A DNA stretch of 37,595 bases from Lachnospiraceae bacterium (GCA_009911195.1 QXWV01000140.1:1-37595); one strand, 5' to 3'; shown: positions 18,818-28,049, counted from the stretch's first letter. Numbers and translations are program-made. The notes: generated by a model from the sequence alone, not told the origin.

Positions 18818-18877
18818 AAACATGAAGAATTTCTAAGGCGTCAAAGGACGCCGCCTAAGAAATTCTATGTCATGTTT
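18818..18877 (+). other. Long hairpin after rpsH
   Basis: AACATGA (18819-18825) plus AGAATTTCTAAGGCG (18826-18840) pair with CGCCTAAGAAATTCT (18852-18866) and TCATGTT (18870-18876), with one mismatch and a 3-nt bulge. An inner GGCGTC-AAAG-GACGCC is an alternative tip. There is no T run, so it is more likely an RNase processing or stability element than a terminator, given that rplF follows. Confidence 0.7.
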
Positions 18878-18879
18878 AG

Positions 18880-19030
18880 TGTATCGGTGGGAACTGGGTT
18901 TGATGGCTGGCGTTTGGATGCCGGTTGATGCCGGCGAAAGGTGCATTGGAGGAATGTTGGCGGAACTGGTCAATGGTGCGCCGGGATGCCGGTGCGTTGG
19001 ATGCAATTAGATTTCAAAAATAAGTATAGG
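18880..19030 (+). other. G- and T-rich spacer before rplF
   Basis: These ~150 bases are strikingly rich in G and T on the plus strand with little C, and contain GATGCCGG three times (around 18917, 18928 and 18984). No reading frame with a ribosome binding site is convincing. I see no promoter. It may be a structured RNA segment or sequence drift. Confidence 0.4.
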
Positions 19031-19040
19031 AGGTACGGGC

Positions 19041-19583
19041 ATGTCACGAATAGGGAGAATGCCAATCGCGATTCCGGCAGGGGTAACTGTGGATATTGCA
19101 GAAAATAATAAAGTGACTGTAAAAGGTCCTAAGGGGACACTGGAAAGAGTGCTACCCGCAGAAATGGAAATCAAGATGGAAGGGGAGCAAGTGGTTGTTT
19201 CCAGACCTAATGACTTAAAGAAGATGAAATCCCTTCACGGTCTTACAAGAACATTGATTAACAATATGGTAATCGGCGTTACGCAGGGGTATGAGAAGAA
19301 GCTGGAAGTAAACGGCGTAGGTTATAGGGCTGCGAAATCCGGCAAGAAGCTGACATTGTCCTTAGGTTATTCCCATCCGGTGGAGATGGAAGACCCGGAA
19401 GGTATCGAAACGGTATTGGAAGGACAGAATGTTATTATTGTTAAGGGTATTAGCAAAGAAAAAGTTGGCCAATTCGCTGCTGAAATCAGGGATAAGAGAA
19501 GGCCGGAGCCTTATAAGGGCAAAGGTATCAAATATGCTGATGAAGTTATCAGACGTAAAGTTGGTAAGACTGGTAAGAAATAG
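19041..19583 (+). CDS. rplF: 50S ribosomal protein L6
   Basis: A 180-residue protein, [20 protein letters not shown] at the start, two tandem L6 folds, and the signature [20 protein letters not shown] near the end. It sits near the factor-binding site by the sarcin-ricin loop. AGGAGG (19028-19033) is 7 nt upstream. It follows the unusually long 225-nt spacer. Confidence 0.98.
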   Translation: MSRIGRMPIAIPAGVTVDIAENNKVTVKGPKGTLERVLPAEMEIKMEGEQVVVSRPNDLKKMKSLHGLTRTLINNMVIGVTQGYEKKLEVNGVGYRAAKSGKKLTLSLGYSHPVEMEDPEGIETVLEGQNVIIVKGISKEKVGQFAAEIRDKRRPEPYKGKGIKYADEVIRRKVGKTGKK

Positions 19584-19600
19584 ATAAGGAGAGTATGAGA

Positions 19601-19969
19601 ATGGTTAAAAAAGAAGCTAGAACAAAAGTTCGTGTTAAAAAACACTTGAGAATTCGTAACCGTTTCAGCGGAACACCTGAAAGACCGCGTTTGGCAGTGT
19701 TCAGAAGCAATAATCATATGTATGCTCAAATTATCGACGATACAGTTGGAAAGACTTTGGTTGCAGCGTCCACTTTGGAAAAAGATGTGAAGGCTGAACT
19801 GGAGAAAACCAATAACGTTGATGCAGCAGCATATGTAGGGAAAGTAATTGCAAAGCGTGCGCTGGAAAAAGGTATTACAACGGTAGTCTATGACAGAGGC
19901 GGCTATATTTATCATGGAAAAGTTGCAGCATTAGCTGAAGCAGCCAGAGAAGCTGGCTTAGTATTCTAG
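19601..19969 (+). CDS. rplR: 50S ribosomal protein L18
   Basis: A 122-residue 5S rRNA-binding protein, [20 protein letters not shown], with [20 protein letters not shown] and a C-terminal [23 protein letters not shown] at 19588-19591 is only 3 nt from an upstream ATG at 19595 but 9 nt from the ATG at 19601, so the latter is chosen; the difference is two residues. Confidence 0.95.
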   Translation: MVKKEARTKVRVKKHLRIRNRFSGTPERPRLAVFRSNNHMYAQIIDDTVGKTLVAASTLEKDVKAELEKTNNVDAAAYVGKVIAKRALEKGITTVVYDRGGYIYHGKVAALAEAAREAGLVF

Positions 19970-19987
19970 GAAGGGAGAGAAAATCAC

Positions 19988-20497
19988 ATGAGACGTACAA
20001 TCATTGATGCAAGTCAGTTTGAATTAACTGAAAAAGTAGTTGCCATCAAGCGTGTAACCAAGGTTGTAAAAGGTGGTCGTAACTTCCGCTTCACAGCTTT
20101 AGTTGTTGTTGGTGACGGGAATGGCCACGTAGGTGCAGGACTGGGAAAAGCAGCAGAAATCCCGGAAGCTATCCGCAAAGGAAAAGAGGATGCTTCCAAG
20201 AATCTGGTATCCGTTGCTTTGGATGAAAACAATAGTATTACGCATGACTTCCTTGGAAAGTTCGGTTCTTCAACCGTTCTTCTGAAGAAAGCTCCGGAAG
20301 GTACTGGCGTTATCGCCGGTGGACCGGCACGTAGTGTATGTGAACTTGCAGGAATTAAAAATATCCGTACAAAATCCCTGGGTTCTAATAATAAGCAAAA
20401 TGTTGTCCTTGCGACAATTGCAGGTTTAAGCCAGCTAAAAACTCCTGAAGAAGTTGCCAGGAACCGTGGCAAGTCTGTAGACGAGGTTATGGCGTAG
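19988..20497 (+). CDS. rpsE: 30S ribosomal protein S5
   Basis: A 169-residue protein with the double-stranded RNA-binding N-terminal domain, [20 protein letters not shown], followed by [17 protein letters not shown] and a C-terminal domain with [19 protein letters not shown]. It contributes to decoding accuracy and the mRNA entry site. Confidence 0.98.
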   Translation: MRRTIIDASQFELTEKVVAIKRVTKVVKGGRNFRFTALVVVGDGNGHVGAGLGKAAEIPEAIRKGKEDASKNLVSVALDENNSITHDFLGKFGSSTVLLKKAPEGTGVIAGGPARSVCELAGIKNIRTKSLGSNNKQNVVLATIAGLSQLKTPEEVARNRGKSVDEVMA

Positions 20498-20551
20498 CAA
20501 CAGAACTGCTTAAGCCAGTTCTTGCGAAACAGTAGAAAGGAGAAGATAGAA

Positions 20552-20737
20552 GTGGAAGGTAAAACATTAAAAATAACATTAGTGAAATCTCCTATCGGAG
20601 CAAAACCAAAGCATAAGAAAACAGTTATTGCAATGGGGCTGCGTAAGCTGAATAAGACTGTAGAATTGCCGGACAATGCAGCTACAAGGGGACAGATTCA
20701 GCAGATTAGGCATTTGATTAAGGTAGAAGAAGCATAA
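20552..20737 (+). CDS. rpmD: 50S ribosomal protein L30
   Basis: A 61-residue protein starting at [23 protein letters not shown], ending [17 protein letters not shown]; normal L30 length. AAAGGAG (20536-20542) is 9 nt before the GTG, so the longer frame from 20522 is not used. Confidence 0.95.
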   Translation: MEGKTLKITLVKSPIGAKPKHKKTVIAMGLRKLNKTVELPDNAATRGQIQQIRHLIKVEEA

Positions 20738-20761
20738 ACAGATAAGGAGGTGTCAAAAGAA

Positions 20762-21199
20762 ATGGAATTATCAAATTTAAGGCCGGCAATAGGCTCTAAG
20801 CACAATAGTTTCAGAAGAGGCCGCGGACATGGCTCCGGAAACGGGAAAACAGCAGGAAAAGGCCATAAAGGCCAGAAAGCTCGTTCAGGGGGAACCAGGC
20901 CAGGATTTGAAGGCGGCCAGATGCCGTTATATAGACGTATTCCGAAGAGGGGCTTTACAAATTATAACGCAAAGGATATTGTTGCGATTAATGTAAGCGC
21001 CCTTGAGGTATTTGATAATGATTCTGTGGTTGATGTACAGGCATTGAAGGATAAAGGTATTATAAAAAATCCCAGGGATGGTGTTAAAATTCTCGGACAG
21101 GGAGACTTTACTAAGAAGCTTACGGTAAGGGTCAATGCATTCAGCGCATCGGCAAAGGAAAAAATCGAAGCTCTTGGTGGAACAGCAGAGGTGGTATAA
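20762..21199 (+). CDS. rplO: 50S ribosomal protein L15
   Basis: A 145-residue protein, [20 protein letters not shown], with the glycine-rich basic N-terminal arm [20 protein letters not shown] that threads into 23S rRNA, and [17 protein letters not shown]. An in-frame GTG at 20750 lies within the AAGGAGG (20744-20750) itself, so the ATG at 20762 is preferred. The stop overlaps the secY start by one base. Confidence 0.96.
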   Translation: MELSNLRPAIGSKHNSFRRGRGHGSGNGKTAGKGHKGQKARSGGTRPGFEGGQMPLYRRIPKRGFTNYNAKDIVAINVSALEVFDNDSVVDVQALKDKGIIKNPRDGVKILGQGDFTKKLTVRVNAFSASAKEKIEALGGTAEVV

Positions 21200-22512
21200 T
21201 GTTAACAACCGTAAAGAATGCATTTAAAATTAAGGAAATCAGGAATAAGCTCTTCTTTACTTTTCTGATGTTAGTTGTGATTCGTTTAGGCTCACAGCTT
21301 CCAGTACCGGGTGTGGACAGACATTATTTTTCCAATTGGTTTGCGGCACAGACAGGGGATGCGTTTAATTTTCTGGATGCATTTACAGGCGGTTCGTTCC
21401 TCAATATGTCCATTTTAGCATTAAATATTACTCCATACATCACATCCTCCATTATTATGCAGCTTCTTACGATAGCGATTCCGAAGCTGGAAGAAATGCA
21501 GCGCGATGGGGAAGACGGAAGGAAGAAAATTGCTTCTATTACCCGTTATGTGACAGTAGCATTTGCATTGCTGGAATCAGGGGCTATGGCCATCGGTTTT
21601 GGCAGGCAGGGGCTGTTGGAGGAGTACAATGCACTGAATGTCATTACAGTTATTGCTGCTATGACAGCAGGCAGTGCATTTCTTATGTGGATTGGCGAAC
21701 GGATTACGGAAAATGGTATAGGCAATGGTATATCTATTGTGCTCGTAATCAACATCATTTCCCGTTTGCCGCAAGATATAAATCAATTGTTTGAGCAGTT
21801 TGTATATAATAAATCTACGGCACTTGCGGTAGTAGCAGCAGTCATTATTATCGCGATTATTATTGCGATGGTAGTGCTGGTTGTTATCTTAAATGGCGGC
21901 GTGCGCAAGATTCCGGTGCAATATGCGAAAAAGGTACAGGGAAGGAAAATGGTCGGCGGGCAGACAACGAATATACCGTTGAAAATTAATACATCCGGCG
22001 TTATTCCGATTATTTTTGCCTCCTCCCTTTTACAGCTTCCCCTTATTGTCAGCTCTTTGTTCGGTTATCAGGGAACTGGCGTATGGGGAGAAATACTGAA
22101 GGGGATGAATTCCTCAAACTGGTGTAAACCAAGCCAGCCCATTTACTCTATCGGATTGCTGGTTTATATAGTATTGGTTATTTTCTTTGCGTACTTCTAT
22201 ACATCAATTACTTTTAACCCGTTGGAAGTTGCGGAGAACATGAAGAAACAGGGCGGCTTTATACCGGGCATCAGGCCGGGCAAGCCAACCAGCGAATATC
22301 TGACAAAAATATTGAATTATATTATTTTTATCGGCGCTGTGGGTCTGACAATTGTAGGTATTCTTCCATTTATATTCAATGGTATATTTAATGCCAGCGT
22401 ATCTTTTGGGGGAACGAGCTTAATCATTATTGTAAGCGTTATTCTGGAAACAGTGAAACAGGTTGAATCACAGATGTTAGTTCGCAATTACAAAGGCTTT
22501 TTGAATGATTAA
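21199..22512 (+). CDS. secY: Preprotein translocase subunit SecY
   Basis: A 437-residue integral membrane protein with about ten hydrophobic segments, the channel of the Sec translocon. Diagnostic segments are GSQLPVPGVD near residue 31, the plug/TM2 region FTGGSFLNMSILALNITPYI, and PGIRPGKPTSEYLTKIL before TM9. Placement between rplO and adk is the conserved Firmicutes order, and the one-base overlap with rplO indicates coupling. Confidence 0.98.
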   Translation: MLTTVKNAFKIKEIRNKLFFTFLMLVVIRLGSQLPVPGVDRHYFSNWFAAQTGDAFNFLDAFTGGSFLNMSILALNITPYITSSIIMQLLTIAIPKLEEMQRDGEDGRKKIASITRYVTVAFALLESGAMAIGFGRQGLLEEYNALNVITVIAAMTAGSAFLMWIGERITENGIGNGISIVLVINIISRLPQDINQLFEQFVYNKSTALAVVAAVIIIAIIIAMVVLVVILNGGVRKIPVQYAKKVQGRKMVGGQTTNIPLKINTSGVIPIIFASSLLQLPLIVSSLFGYQGTGVWGEILKGMNSSNWCKPSQPIYSIGLLVYIVLVIFFAYFYTSITFNPLEVAENMKKQGGFIPGIRPGKPTSEYLTKILNYIIFIGAVGLTIVGILPFIFNGIFNASVSFGGTSLIIIVSVILETVKQVESQMLVRNYKGFLND

Positions 22513-22521
22513 ATTGCAGAT

Positions 22522-22548
22522 GGACACCCGCTTTGCGTGTGTCCTTTT
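22522..22548 (+). terminator. Weak intrinsic terminator or attenuator, secY-adk
   Basis: GGACAC (22522-22527) pairs with GTGTCC (22539-22544) and CGC (22529-22531) with GCG (22535-22537) around one mismatch, followed by TTTT and then GC. Because adk begins 26 nt later without a visible promoter, partial termination that lowers downstream expression is more likely than a full stop. Confidence 0.55.
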
Positions 22549-22574
22549 GCGATTGTGGGAAGGAAAGTAAATAA

Positions 22575-23219
22575 ATGAAGATTATTATGTTAGGGGCTCC
22601 GGGTGCCGGGAAAGGAACACAGGCTAAAATGATAGCCGATAAGTATCAGGTTCCACATATTTCCACAGGCGACATTTTCAGGGCGAATATTAAAAATGGA
22701 ACGGAACTTGGCATGGAGGCCAAGAAGTATATGGACAAAGGGCTGCTGGTGCCTGATGAACTTACGGTGAAAATCCTTTTAGATAGGGTTTCCCAGGATG
22801 ACTGCAAAGGGGGCTATGTGCTGGACGGCTTCCCAAGGACGATTCCGCAGGCGGAAGTGCTGGACAAGGCATTGGCAGAATTGGGGGAATCCATTGATTA
22901 TGCTATTGATGTGGATGTGCCGGACGAAAACATTGTGGAAAGGATGTCGGGGAGGCGGGCTTGTGTATCCTGCGGCGCAACCTACCATTTAAAACATGTT
23001 CCCCCTAAAAAAGAAGGGATATGCGACAAATGCGGAAAAGAATTGATGCTCCGCGATGATGACAAGCCAGATACGGTGCTGAACCGGTTAAAAGTATATC
23101 ATGACCAGACACAGCCGTTGATTCAGTTTTATGGAAATAAAGGTATCCTGAGAACCGTTGACGGCACACAGCCAATGGAAGATGTCTTCCGTTCCATGAT
23201 AGCTATTTTGGAGAGTTAG
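22575..23219 (+). CDS. adk: Adenylate kinase, zinc-binding long form
   Basis: A 214-residue enzyme interconverting ATP + AMP and 2 ADP. The P-loop GAPGAGKGTQ is at residues 7-16, GYVLDGFPRT near 80, and the LID holds two CxxC pairs (CVSCGATYH and CDKCG) that bind zinc, the usual Gram-positive form. The 62-nt gap after secY holds a possible attenuator hairpin. Confidence 0.98.
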   Translation: MKIIMLGAPGAGKGTQAKMIADKYQVPHISTGDIFRANIKNGTELGMEAKKYMDKGLLVPDELTVKILLDRVSQDDCKGGYVLDGFPRTIPQAEVLDKALAELGESIDYAIDVDVPDENIVERMSGRRACVSCGATYHLKHVPPKKEGICDKCGKELMLRDDDKPDTVLNRLKVYHDQTQPLIQFYGNKGILRTVDGTQPMEDVFRSMIAILES

Positions 23220-23339
23220 TGAACGGATGCATAGTTTGTTGAGGTTACAGAAACAAAATAGAGTTACAGCCCAATCGCACGTTATTCCGTGAAGAACGGC
23301 CGGGAACGGAGCGAGCGGTAATAAAGCAGTTGCAGGCAT

Positions 23340-23361
23340 CCGGCTGCCAGGAAGCGGCCGG
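23340..23361 (+). other. GC-rich hairpin upstream of map
   Basis: CCGGCTGC (23340-23347) pairs with GCGGCCGG (23354-23361) over 6 nt, with one G-U pair. It lies 12 nt before the map Shine-Dalgarno and has no T run. It may tune translation or mark RNA processing in the 166-nt adk-map gap. Confidence 0.5.
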
Positions 23362-23385
23362 ATGAGAAGTCATGGAGGTTTGGCT

Positions 23386-24141
23386 ATGGCAGTGTCAATT
23401 AAATCCGCCAGGGAAATAGATTTAATGCGAGAATCGGGGAAAATACTTGCAGAGGTTCATAAACGCCTGGAAGAAGTAATTAAACCTGGGATTTCAACAT
23501 ATGATATTGACAGAATTGGTGAAGAAGCTATACGCAGCTATGGCTGTATCCCAAGTTTTTTAAACTATAATGGTTATCCGGCATCCATATGCGTGTCGGT
23601 GAATGACCAAGTGGTTCATGGAATTCCCAATAAGAAGCATATTCTTCAGGAAGGCGATATTGTGAGCCTGGATGCGGGCGTTATCTATAAAGGGTATCAT
23701 TCCGATGCTGCGAGGACTCATGGAGTGGGGAAAATCAGTAAAGAAGCACAGGATTTGATTGACGCTACAAGGCAAAGTTTTTTTGAAGGGATTCGGATGG
23801 CCAGGGCAGGAAACCGCCTTAACGATATATCGAAGGCGATTGACTATTATATTTCCGGTTTTGGATATGGGATTGTGCGTGATTTGGTAGGACATGGAGT
23901 AGGCTCCAAACTTCACGAAGACCCTCAAATTCCCAATTTTGCCCAGCGGCGGCGTGGGGTGAAGCTTAGGCCGGGAATGACCTTGGCGATTGAGCCGATG
24001 ATTAATATAGGTACTTGGGAAGTAGAATGGCTGGAGGATAACTGGACAGTAGTGACTGCAGACGGTTCCTTGTCCGCCCATTATGAAAATACGGTCCTGA
24101 TTACCGATGGGGAACCGGAAATCCTGACGATGCTACAGTAA
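23386..24141 (+). CDS. map: Methionine aminopeptidase type I
   Basis: A 251-residue enzyme removing the initiator methionine from nascent proteins. Metal ligands are visible: Asp in SLDAGVIYKGYHSD (two Asp), His in GHGVGSKLHEDP, Glu in AIEPMI and Glu in HYENTVL. GGAGG (23374-23378) is 7 nt before the ATG at 23386; an in-frame ATG at 23362 has no such site. Confidence 0.97.
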   Translation: MAVSIKSAREIDLMRESGKILAEVHKRLEEVIKPGISTYDIDRIGEEAIRSYGCIPSFLNYNGYPASICVSVNDQVVHGIPNKKHILQEGDIVSLDAGVIYKGYHSDAARTHGVGKISKEAQDLIDATRQSFFEGIRMARAGNRLNDISKAIDYYISGFGYGIVRDLVGHGVGSKLHEDPQIPNFAQRRRGVKLRPGMTLAIEPMINIGTWEVEWLEDNWTVVTADGSLSAHYENTVLITDGEPEILTMLQ

Positions 24142-24159
24142 AAACAGGAAAGGTATGAT

Positions 24160-24420
24160 ATGGGCACTGATATGGTTGGAATGTTTGCAATATCGAAGGC
24201 AGGCCATGATAAAGGTACAATATATCTTATTGTAAAGGAAGAGGCGGAATATGTTTACCTTTTGGATGGAAGGCTTAAAAAGGCAGAAAAACCGAAAAAG
24301 AAAAATAAAAAGCATATTCAGATAATAAAAAAAGAAGCCGATGATATTTTGAAAGAGAAACTTTTTTATGGCAGGCACATATATAATGAAGAAATAAGAA
24401 AAGCGATTGCGCAACTTTAA
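24160..24420 (+). CDS. KOW-domain RNA-binding protein
   Basis: An 86-residue basic protein with an N-terminal KOW/L14e-like fold ([20 protein letters not shown]) followed by a lysine-rich tail. It lies between map and infA, the position of the ribosomal L14e-like gene in Bacillus, so a ribosome- or rRNA-related role is likely but not shown. AGGAAAGG is 6 nt before the ATG. Confidence 0.88.
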   Translation: MGTDMVGMFAISKAGHDKGTIYLIVKEEAEYVYLLDGRLKKAEKPKKKNKKHIQIIKKEADDILKEKLFYGRHIYNEEIRKAIAQL

Positions 24421-24434
24421 ACAGGAGGTTTGAT

Positions 24435-24653
24435 ATGTCAAAGGCAGATGTAATTGAAATTGAAGGTACGGTAGTGGAAAAGCTGCCAAACACGATGTTC
24501 CAGGTTGAGCTGGAAAATGGCCATAAGGTTTTGGCGCATATAAGCGGCAAGCTGAGGCAGAATTTCATCCGTATTTTGCCGGGGGATAAAGTTACTTTGG
24601 AACTGTCTCCTTATGATTTATCCAAAGGGCGTATTATTTGGAGGGATAAATAA
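24435..24653 (+). CDS. infA: Translation initiation factor IF-1
   Basis: A 72-residue OB-fold protein, [20 protein letters not shown], with [20 protein letters not shown]. It blocks the A site during initiation. It follows the KOW gene by 14 nt with AGGAGG. It is the last gene before an internal promoter. Confidence 0.98.
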   Translation: MSKADVIEIEGTVVEKLPNTMFQVELENGHKVLAHISGKLRQNFIRILPGDKVTLELSPYDLSKGRIIWRDK

Positions 24654-24700
24654 GGACGCAGGCTTTAATTGTTACAATTGAAAAAACTTGGAAAAATCCC

Positions 24701-24729
24701 TTGCAAATGCCATGTTTCCATGGTATAAT
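24701..24729 (+). promoter_or_regulatory. Internal promoter of the alpha operon
   Basis: TTGCAA (24701-24706) and TATAAT (24724-24729) are 17 apart, and TGG directly before TATAAT makes an extended -10. It would start transcription near 24736 and give rpmJ a leader of about 185 nt. This gives the rpmJ-rpsM-rpsK-rpsD-rpoA-rplQ block its own supply. Confidence 0.88.
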
Positions 24730-24921
24730 GTGAAACGGTCTTTTTGAAGCGGACAGTCCAGAAATTTGGCAACTTCATTGTTGGGATGGATTTTGGCTGG
24801 TATTTTAAAGGCTGGGGCTGGGAAAAGGCATAGTTATAAAACTGGAAATGTATATTTTCAGCTAGGAATTTGTATCTGCGGACTAAAGCCAGCAGTATAC
24901 AGAAAGGGCATGGGTATTAAC

Positions 24922-25035
24922 ATGAAAGTAAGGTCATCAGTAAAACCGATTTGCGAAAAATGCAAAGTCATCAAAAGAAAAGGAAGAATCAGAATAATCT
25001 GTGAAAACCCAAAACATAAACAAAGACAAGGTTAA
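24922..25035 (+). CDS. rpmJ: 50S ribosomal protein L36
   Basis: A 37-residue zinc-type L36, [20 protein letters not shown], with CxxC then C and H (CENPKH). The ATG at 24922 begins the conserved sequence. The ribosome binding site is poor: the nearest purine run, AGAAAGGG, is 12 or more nt away, so translation may depend on leader structure. Leader pairing CTGGAAA/TTTTCAG near 24842 is visible. Confidence 0.96.
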   Translation: MKVRSSVKPICEKCKVIKRKGRIRIICENPKHKQRQG

Positions 25036-25036
25036 T

Positions 25037-25101
25037 CCCTGCAAGACTGTTGTATAACAGTATGGAAAGATGATTCCAGAAGAATCGTCTTCGGCAGAGG
25101 G
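25037..25101 (+). promoter_or_regulatory. Three-way-junction leader element before rpsM
   Basis: CCCTGC (25037-25042) pairs with GCAGAGGG (25094-25101, one A bulged). Inside are ACTGTT-GTAT-AACAGT (25046-25061) and AAGATGATTC-CAGAA-GAATCGTCTT (25067-25091, 10 bp with one G-U). A T-rich stretch follows. Two hairpins in a closed stem look like a conserved RNA domain. S4 regulates the alpha operon in E. coli and Bacillus through leader RNA, so S4 control is possible here; inferred. Confidence 0.6.
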
Positions 25102-25245
25102 TTCTTGTTTAATTATGATATATTAAATTGGAAAAAAACGGCAGCGATATAAGCGCCGATTCAGTATAGATGTATTTTAATTGGACATAGGAGCCTGTGG
25201 AGATTACTTGTTGATACCAGAACAAAGGGATATGTTTTGGAAAGG

Positions 25246-25291
25246 TCGGATTGATTTTTCCGGTTGGGTGCGTAAAGCGCCTCAATCAGCT
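25246..25291 (+). promoter_or_regulatory. Second hairpin of the rpsM leader
   Basis: GATTGA near 25248 pairs with TCAATC near 25284, with an inner GGTGC-GTAAA-GCGCC. It ends about 25 nt before the rpsM Shine-Dalgarno GGAGG (25314-25318), a position suited to translational control. Confidence 0.5.
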
Positions 25292-25326
25292 TAGTAACTA
25301 TTTTATAGTAAATGGAGGAAATGCAA

Positions 25327-25695
25327 ATGGCTCGTATTGCAGGTGTAGACTTACCTAGAGAGAAACGTGTTGAGATTGGACTCACATACATTTATGGAAT
25401 TGGAAGGGTAAGTTCAAACAAAATCCTTGCGGCAGCACAGGTGAATCCTGATACACGCGTAAGGGAACTGACAGATGAAGAAGTAAAGAGAATTAGCGAA
25501 GTAATCGACCAGGGGTACATGGTAGAAGGTGACCTGAGAAGAGAAGTAGCTATGAACATCAAGAGGCTTCAGGAAATCGGATGCTACAGAGGAATCCGCC
25601 ATAGGAAAGGTCTTCCTGTCCGTGGCCAGAAAACAAAGACAAATGCCAGGACAAGAAAAGGGCCTAAACGTACCGTTGCTAATAAGAAGAAATAA
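25327..25695 (+). CDS. rpsM: 30S ribosomal protein S13
   Basis: A 122-residue protein, [20 protein letters not shown], with helix-two-turn-helix region and the basic tail [20 protein letters not shown]. It contacts P-site tRNA and S19 in the head. GGAGG is 8 nt upstream. A diverged echo of its last codons lies in the next spacer (25724-25741). Confidence 0.98.
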   Translation: MARIAGVDLPREKRVEIGLTYIYGIGRVSSNKILAAAQVNPDTRVRELTDEEVKRISEVIDQGYMVEGDLRREVAMNIKRLQEIGCYRGIRHRKGLPVRGQKTKTNARTRKGPKRTVANKKK

Positions 25696-25723
25696 TTAAA
25701 TAGCAAAAGCCAAGTGCGTTTTA

Positions 25724-25741
25724 CGTACTGTTGCGAATAAA
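25724..25741 (+). repeat. Diverged copy of the rpsM 3' end
   Basis: CGTACTGTTGCGAATAAA matches 15 of 18 bases of the rpsM codons for RTVANK at 25669-25686, and all three differences are synonymous. The flanking AGACAATGGCAGG also echoes the rpsM stretch AGACAAATGCCAGG. It is not in frame with rpsM and has no ribosome binding site, so it is read as a leftover duplication. Confidence 0.45.
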
Positions 25742-25826
25742 GACAATGGCAGGCCAAAGGAAAATAAGGATTACAGTTTAGGAAACAAAAAGTAAATGAA
25801 TAGCAGAGAAAGTAGGTTAGTTTAAA

Positions 25827-26222
25827 ATGGCAAAAAAAGTTGCAAAGAAAGTAACAAAAAAGCGTGTCAAGAAAAACGTTGAACGTGGACAGGCACATAT
25901 CCAGTCTTCTTTTAACAATACAATTGTTACATTGACAGACACAGAAGGAAATGCCCTTAGCTGGGCAAGTGCTGGTGGTCTTGGATTTAGAGGTTCAAAG
26001 AAATCTACTCCGTATGCGGCACAGATGGCAGCAGAAACTGCTACAAAGGCTGCGCTTGTACATGGATTAAAAACGGTAGATGTAATGGTAAAAGGACCGG
26101 GTTCAGGCCGTGAAGCAGCTATCCGTGCGCTGCAGGCATGTGGGCTGGAAGTAACAAGCATCCGTGACGTAACGCCAGTGCCCCATAACGGCTGCCGTCC
26201 GCCAAAACGCCGCCGTGTATAA
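25827..26222 (+). CDS. rpsK: 30S ribosomal protein S11
   Basis: A 131-residue protein with a basic N-terminus, then [20 protein letters not shown] and the C-terminal [18 protein letters not shown], both diagnostic. It sits on the 30S platform. The upstream Shine-Dalgarno is weak (AGTAGGTTAG), so expression may rely on leader or coupling effects across the 131-nt spacer. Confidence 0.98.
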   Translation: MAKKVAKKVTKKRVKKNVERGQAHIQSSFNNTIVTLTDTEGNALSWASAGGLGFRGSKKSTPYAAQMAAETATKAALVHGLKTVDVMVKGPGSGREAAIRALQACGLEVTSIRDVTPVPHNGCRPPKRRRV

Positions 26223-26378
26223 TGTATATTGAAAGAGCGGTCCGATAATAAGTTGGATGAAAGCGTAAAAAACATTACGTTGTAAACAATAACAAAGGCA
26301 TTATCCGGCAAATAAATGCCGAGAGCCTTATTAAAAAATAGACCTCATAGAAGGGTTTATTTAAGAAAGGAGCCGAAA

Positions 26379-26972
26379 ATGGCAGTAAACAGAGTACCAG
26401 TTTTAAAAAGATGCCGCGCATTGGGATTGGAGCCGGCATACTTAGGATATGATAAGAAATCCAATAGGACAAATCCGAGAGCAGGGAAGAAGGTAAGCGA
26501 GTATGGCCTTCAGTTGAGGGAAAAACAGAAAGCAAAATTTATCTATGGCGTACTTGAGAGACCCTTTAGAAATTATTACAAAAAAGCCGACAGAATGAAA
26601 GGCATGACAGGTGAGAACCTGATGGTTATGCTGGAGAGAAGGCTTGACAGCGTAGTATTTAGAATGGGGTTTGCCAGAACAAGAAGAGAGGCAAGACAGG
26701 TGGTAGGCCATCAGCATTTTCTTGTAAACGGCAAACCGGTACAGATTCCTTCCTATTTAATAAGTGCTGGTGATGTAATTGAAGTTAGGGAAAAAGCAAA
26801 GTCTTTACAGAGATATAAAGATATCCTCGAAGTTACGGCAGGAAGACTTGTTCCTGAATGGATGGATGTAGACCATGAGGCGATGAAGGGAACAATTAAG
26901 GAACTCCCGACAAGAGAGATGATAGATGTTCCTGTTAATGAAATGCTTATAGTCGAATTGTATTCTAAATAA
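26379..26972 (+). CDS. rpsD: 30S ribosomal protein S4
   Basis: A 197-residue primary 16S rRNA binder, [20 protein letters not shown], with an S4 RNA-binding domain ([20 protein letters not shown], near residue 88). AAAGGAG is 7 nt before the ATG at 26379; the upstream in-frame extension is not conserved-looking. It is placed inside the alpha operon, as in many clostridia but not in Bacillus subtilis. S4 is the classical regulator of this operon. Confidence 0.97.
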   Translation: MAVNRVPVLKRCRALGLEPAYLGYDKKSNRTNPRAGKKVSEYGLQLREKQKAKFIYGVLERPFRNYYKKADRMKGMTGENLMVMLERRLDSVVFRMGFARTRREARQVVGHQHFLVNGKPVQIPSYLISAGDVIEVREKAKSLQRYKDILEVTAGRLVPEWMDVDHEAMKGTIKELPTREMIDVPVNEMLIVELYSK

Positions 26973-26986
26973 TTTAAGCACTTAAT

Positions 26987-27011
26987 AGCAAGCGGATGCC
27001 ATCCGCTTGCT
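26987..27011 (+). other. Perfect hairpin between rpsD and rpoA
   Basis: AGCAAGCGGAT (26987-26997) and ATCCGCTTGCT (27001-27011) form an 11-bp stem with a 3-nt gap. No T run follows, so it is probably an mRNA processing or stability element that sets the rpoA level relative to rpsD. Confidence 0.65.
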
Positions 27012-27060
27012 TGCTGACTTAAAAATGGAATAGGATTGTTCGTAAAGGAGGGTATTTGCA

Positions 27061-28020
27061 GTGTTTGATTTTGAAAGGCCCAATATTGAGGTTGCGGAAA
27101 TCTCTGAAGATAAAAAGTATGGCAAATTCGTAGTGGAACCTTTGGAAAGGGGTTATGGCATTACGTTAGGCAATTCTTTAAGAAGAATCATGCTTTCATC
27201 CTTGCCGGGTGCGGCCGTGAGCCAGGTAAAAATCGAAGGTGTTCTGCACGAGTTCAGTTCCATCCCCGGAGTAAAAGAGGATGTAACGGAAATCATTATG
27301 AACATAAAGAGCCTTGCCATAAGGAACAACAGTGATACCAATGAGCCGAAAATCGCATATATCGAGTATGATGGGGAAGGCGTTGTCCATGCATCCGATA
27401 TTCAGGTTGACCAGGATATTGAAATTTTAAATCCTGATTTGGTAATTGCTACGTTGAATGGCAAGGATACGAAATTGTATATGGAGTTGACCATTACAAA
27501 AGGCAGGGGATATGTAGGCGCTGATAAAAATAAGACAGAGGATTTGCCGATTGGGGTTATTGCAGTAGATTCCATTTATACGCCTGTAGAAAGGGTAAAC
27601 GTAACAGTGGAGAATACCCGTGTAGGCCAGATTACCGATTATGATAAGCTTACATTGGATGTATATACAAATGGAACATTGATTCCGGATGAAGCGGTTA
27701 GTCTCGCTGCAAAAGTACTGAGCGAACATTTAAGCCTTTTCATTGATTTATCTGAAAATGCCAAGACGGCAGAAATCATGGTAGAAAAAGAGGATGATGA
27801 GAAAGAGAAAGTATTGGAAATGAGCATTGATGAACTGGAACTTTCCGTTCGTTCTTATAACTGCCTGAAACGCGCCGGCATCAATACGGTAGAGGAATTA
27901 ACGAATAAAACTTCGGAGGATATGATGAAAGTCCGCAATTTGGGCCGGAAATCTTTGGAGGAAGTATTAGCTAAACTGAAAGAACTGGGTTTACAGCTAA
28001 ATCCAAGCGATGAAGCGTAA
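27061..28020 (+). CDS. rpoA: DNA-directed RNA polymerase alpha subunit
   Basis: A 319-residue protein, GTG start ([20 protein letters not shown]), AAAGGAGGG just upstream. The N-terminal dimerisation domain includes [20 protein letters not shown]; residues ~245-315 are the alpha C-terminal domain ([20 protein letters not shown] and [10 protein letters not shown]), which binds UP elements and activators. It lies in the alpha operon with ribosomal proteins, as usual. Confidence 0.98.
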   Translation: MFDFERPNIEVAEISEDKKYGKFVVEPLERGYGITLGNSLRRIMLSSLPGAAVSQVKIEGVLHEFSSIPGVKEDVTEIIMNIKSLAIRNNSDTNEPKIAYIEYDGEGVVHASDIQVDQDIEILNPDLVIATLNGKDTKLYMELTITKGRGYVGADKNKTEDLPIGVIAVDSIYTPVERVNVTVENTRVGQITDYDKLTLDVYTNGTLIPDEAVSLAAKVLSEHLSLFIDLSENAKTAEIMVEKEDDEKEKVLEMSIDELELSVRSYNCLKRAGINTVEELTNKTSEDMMKVRNLGRKSLEEVLAKLKELGLQLNPSDEA

Positions 28021-28049
28021 GGAAAGTTTCTGGATGATATAGAATTTGG

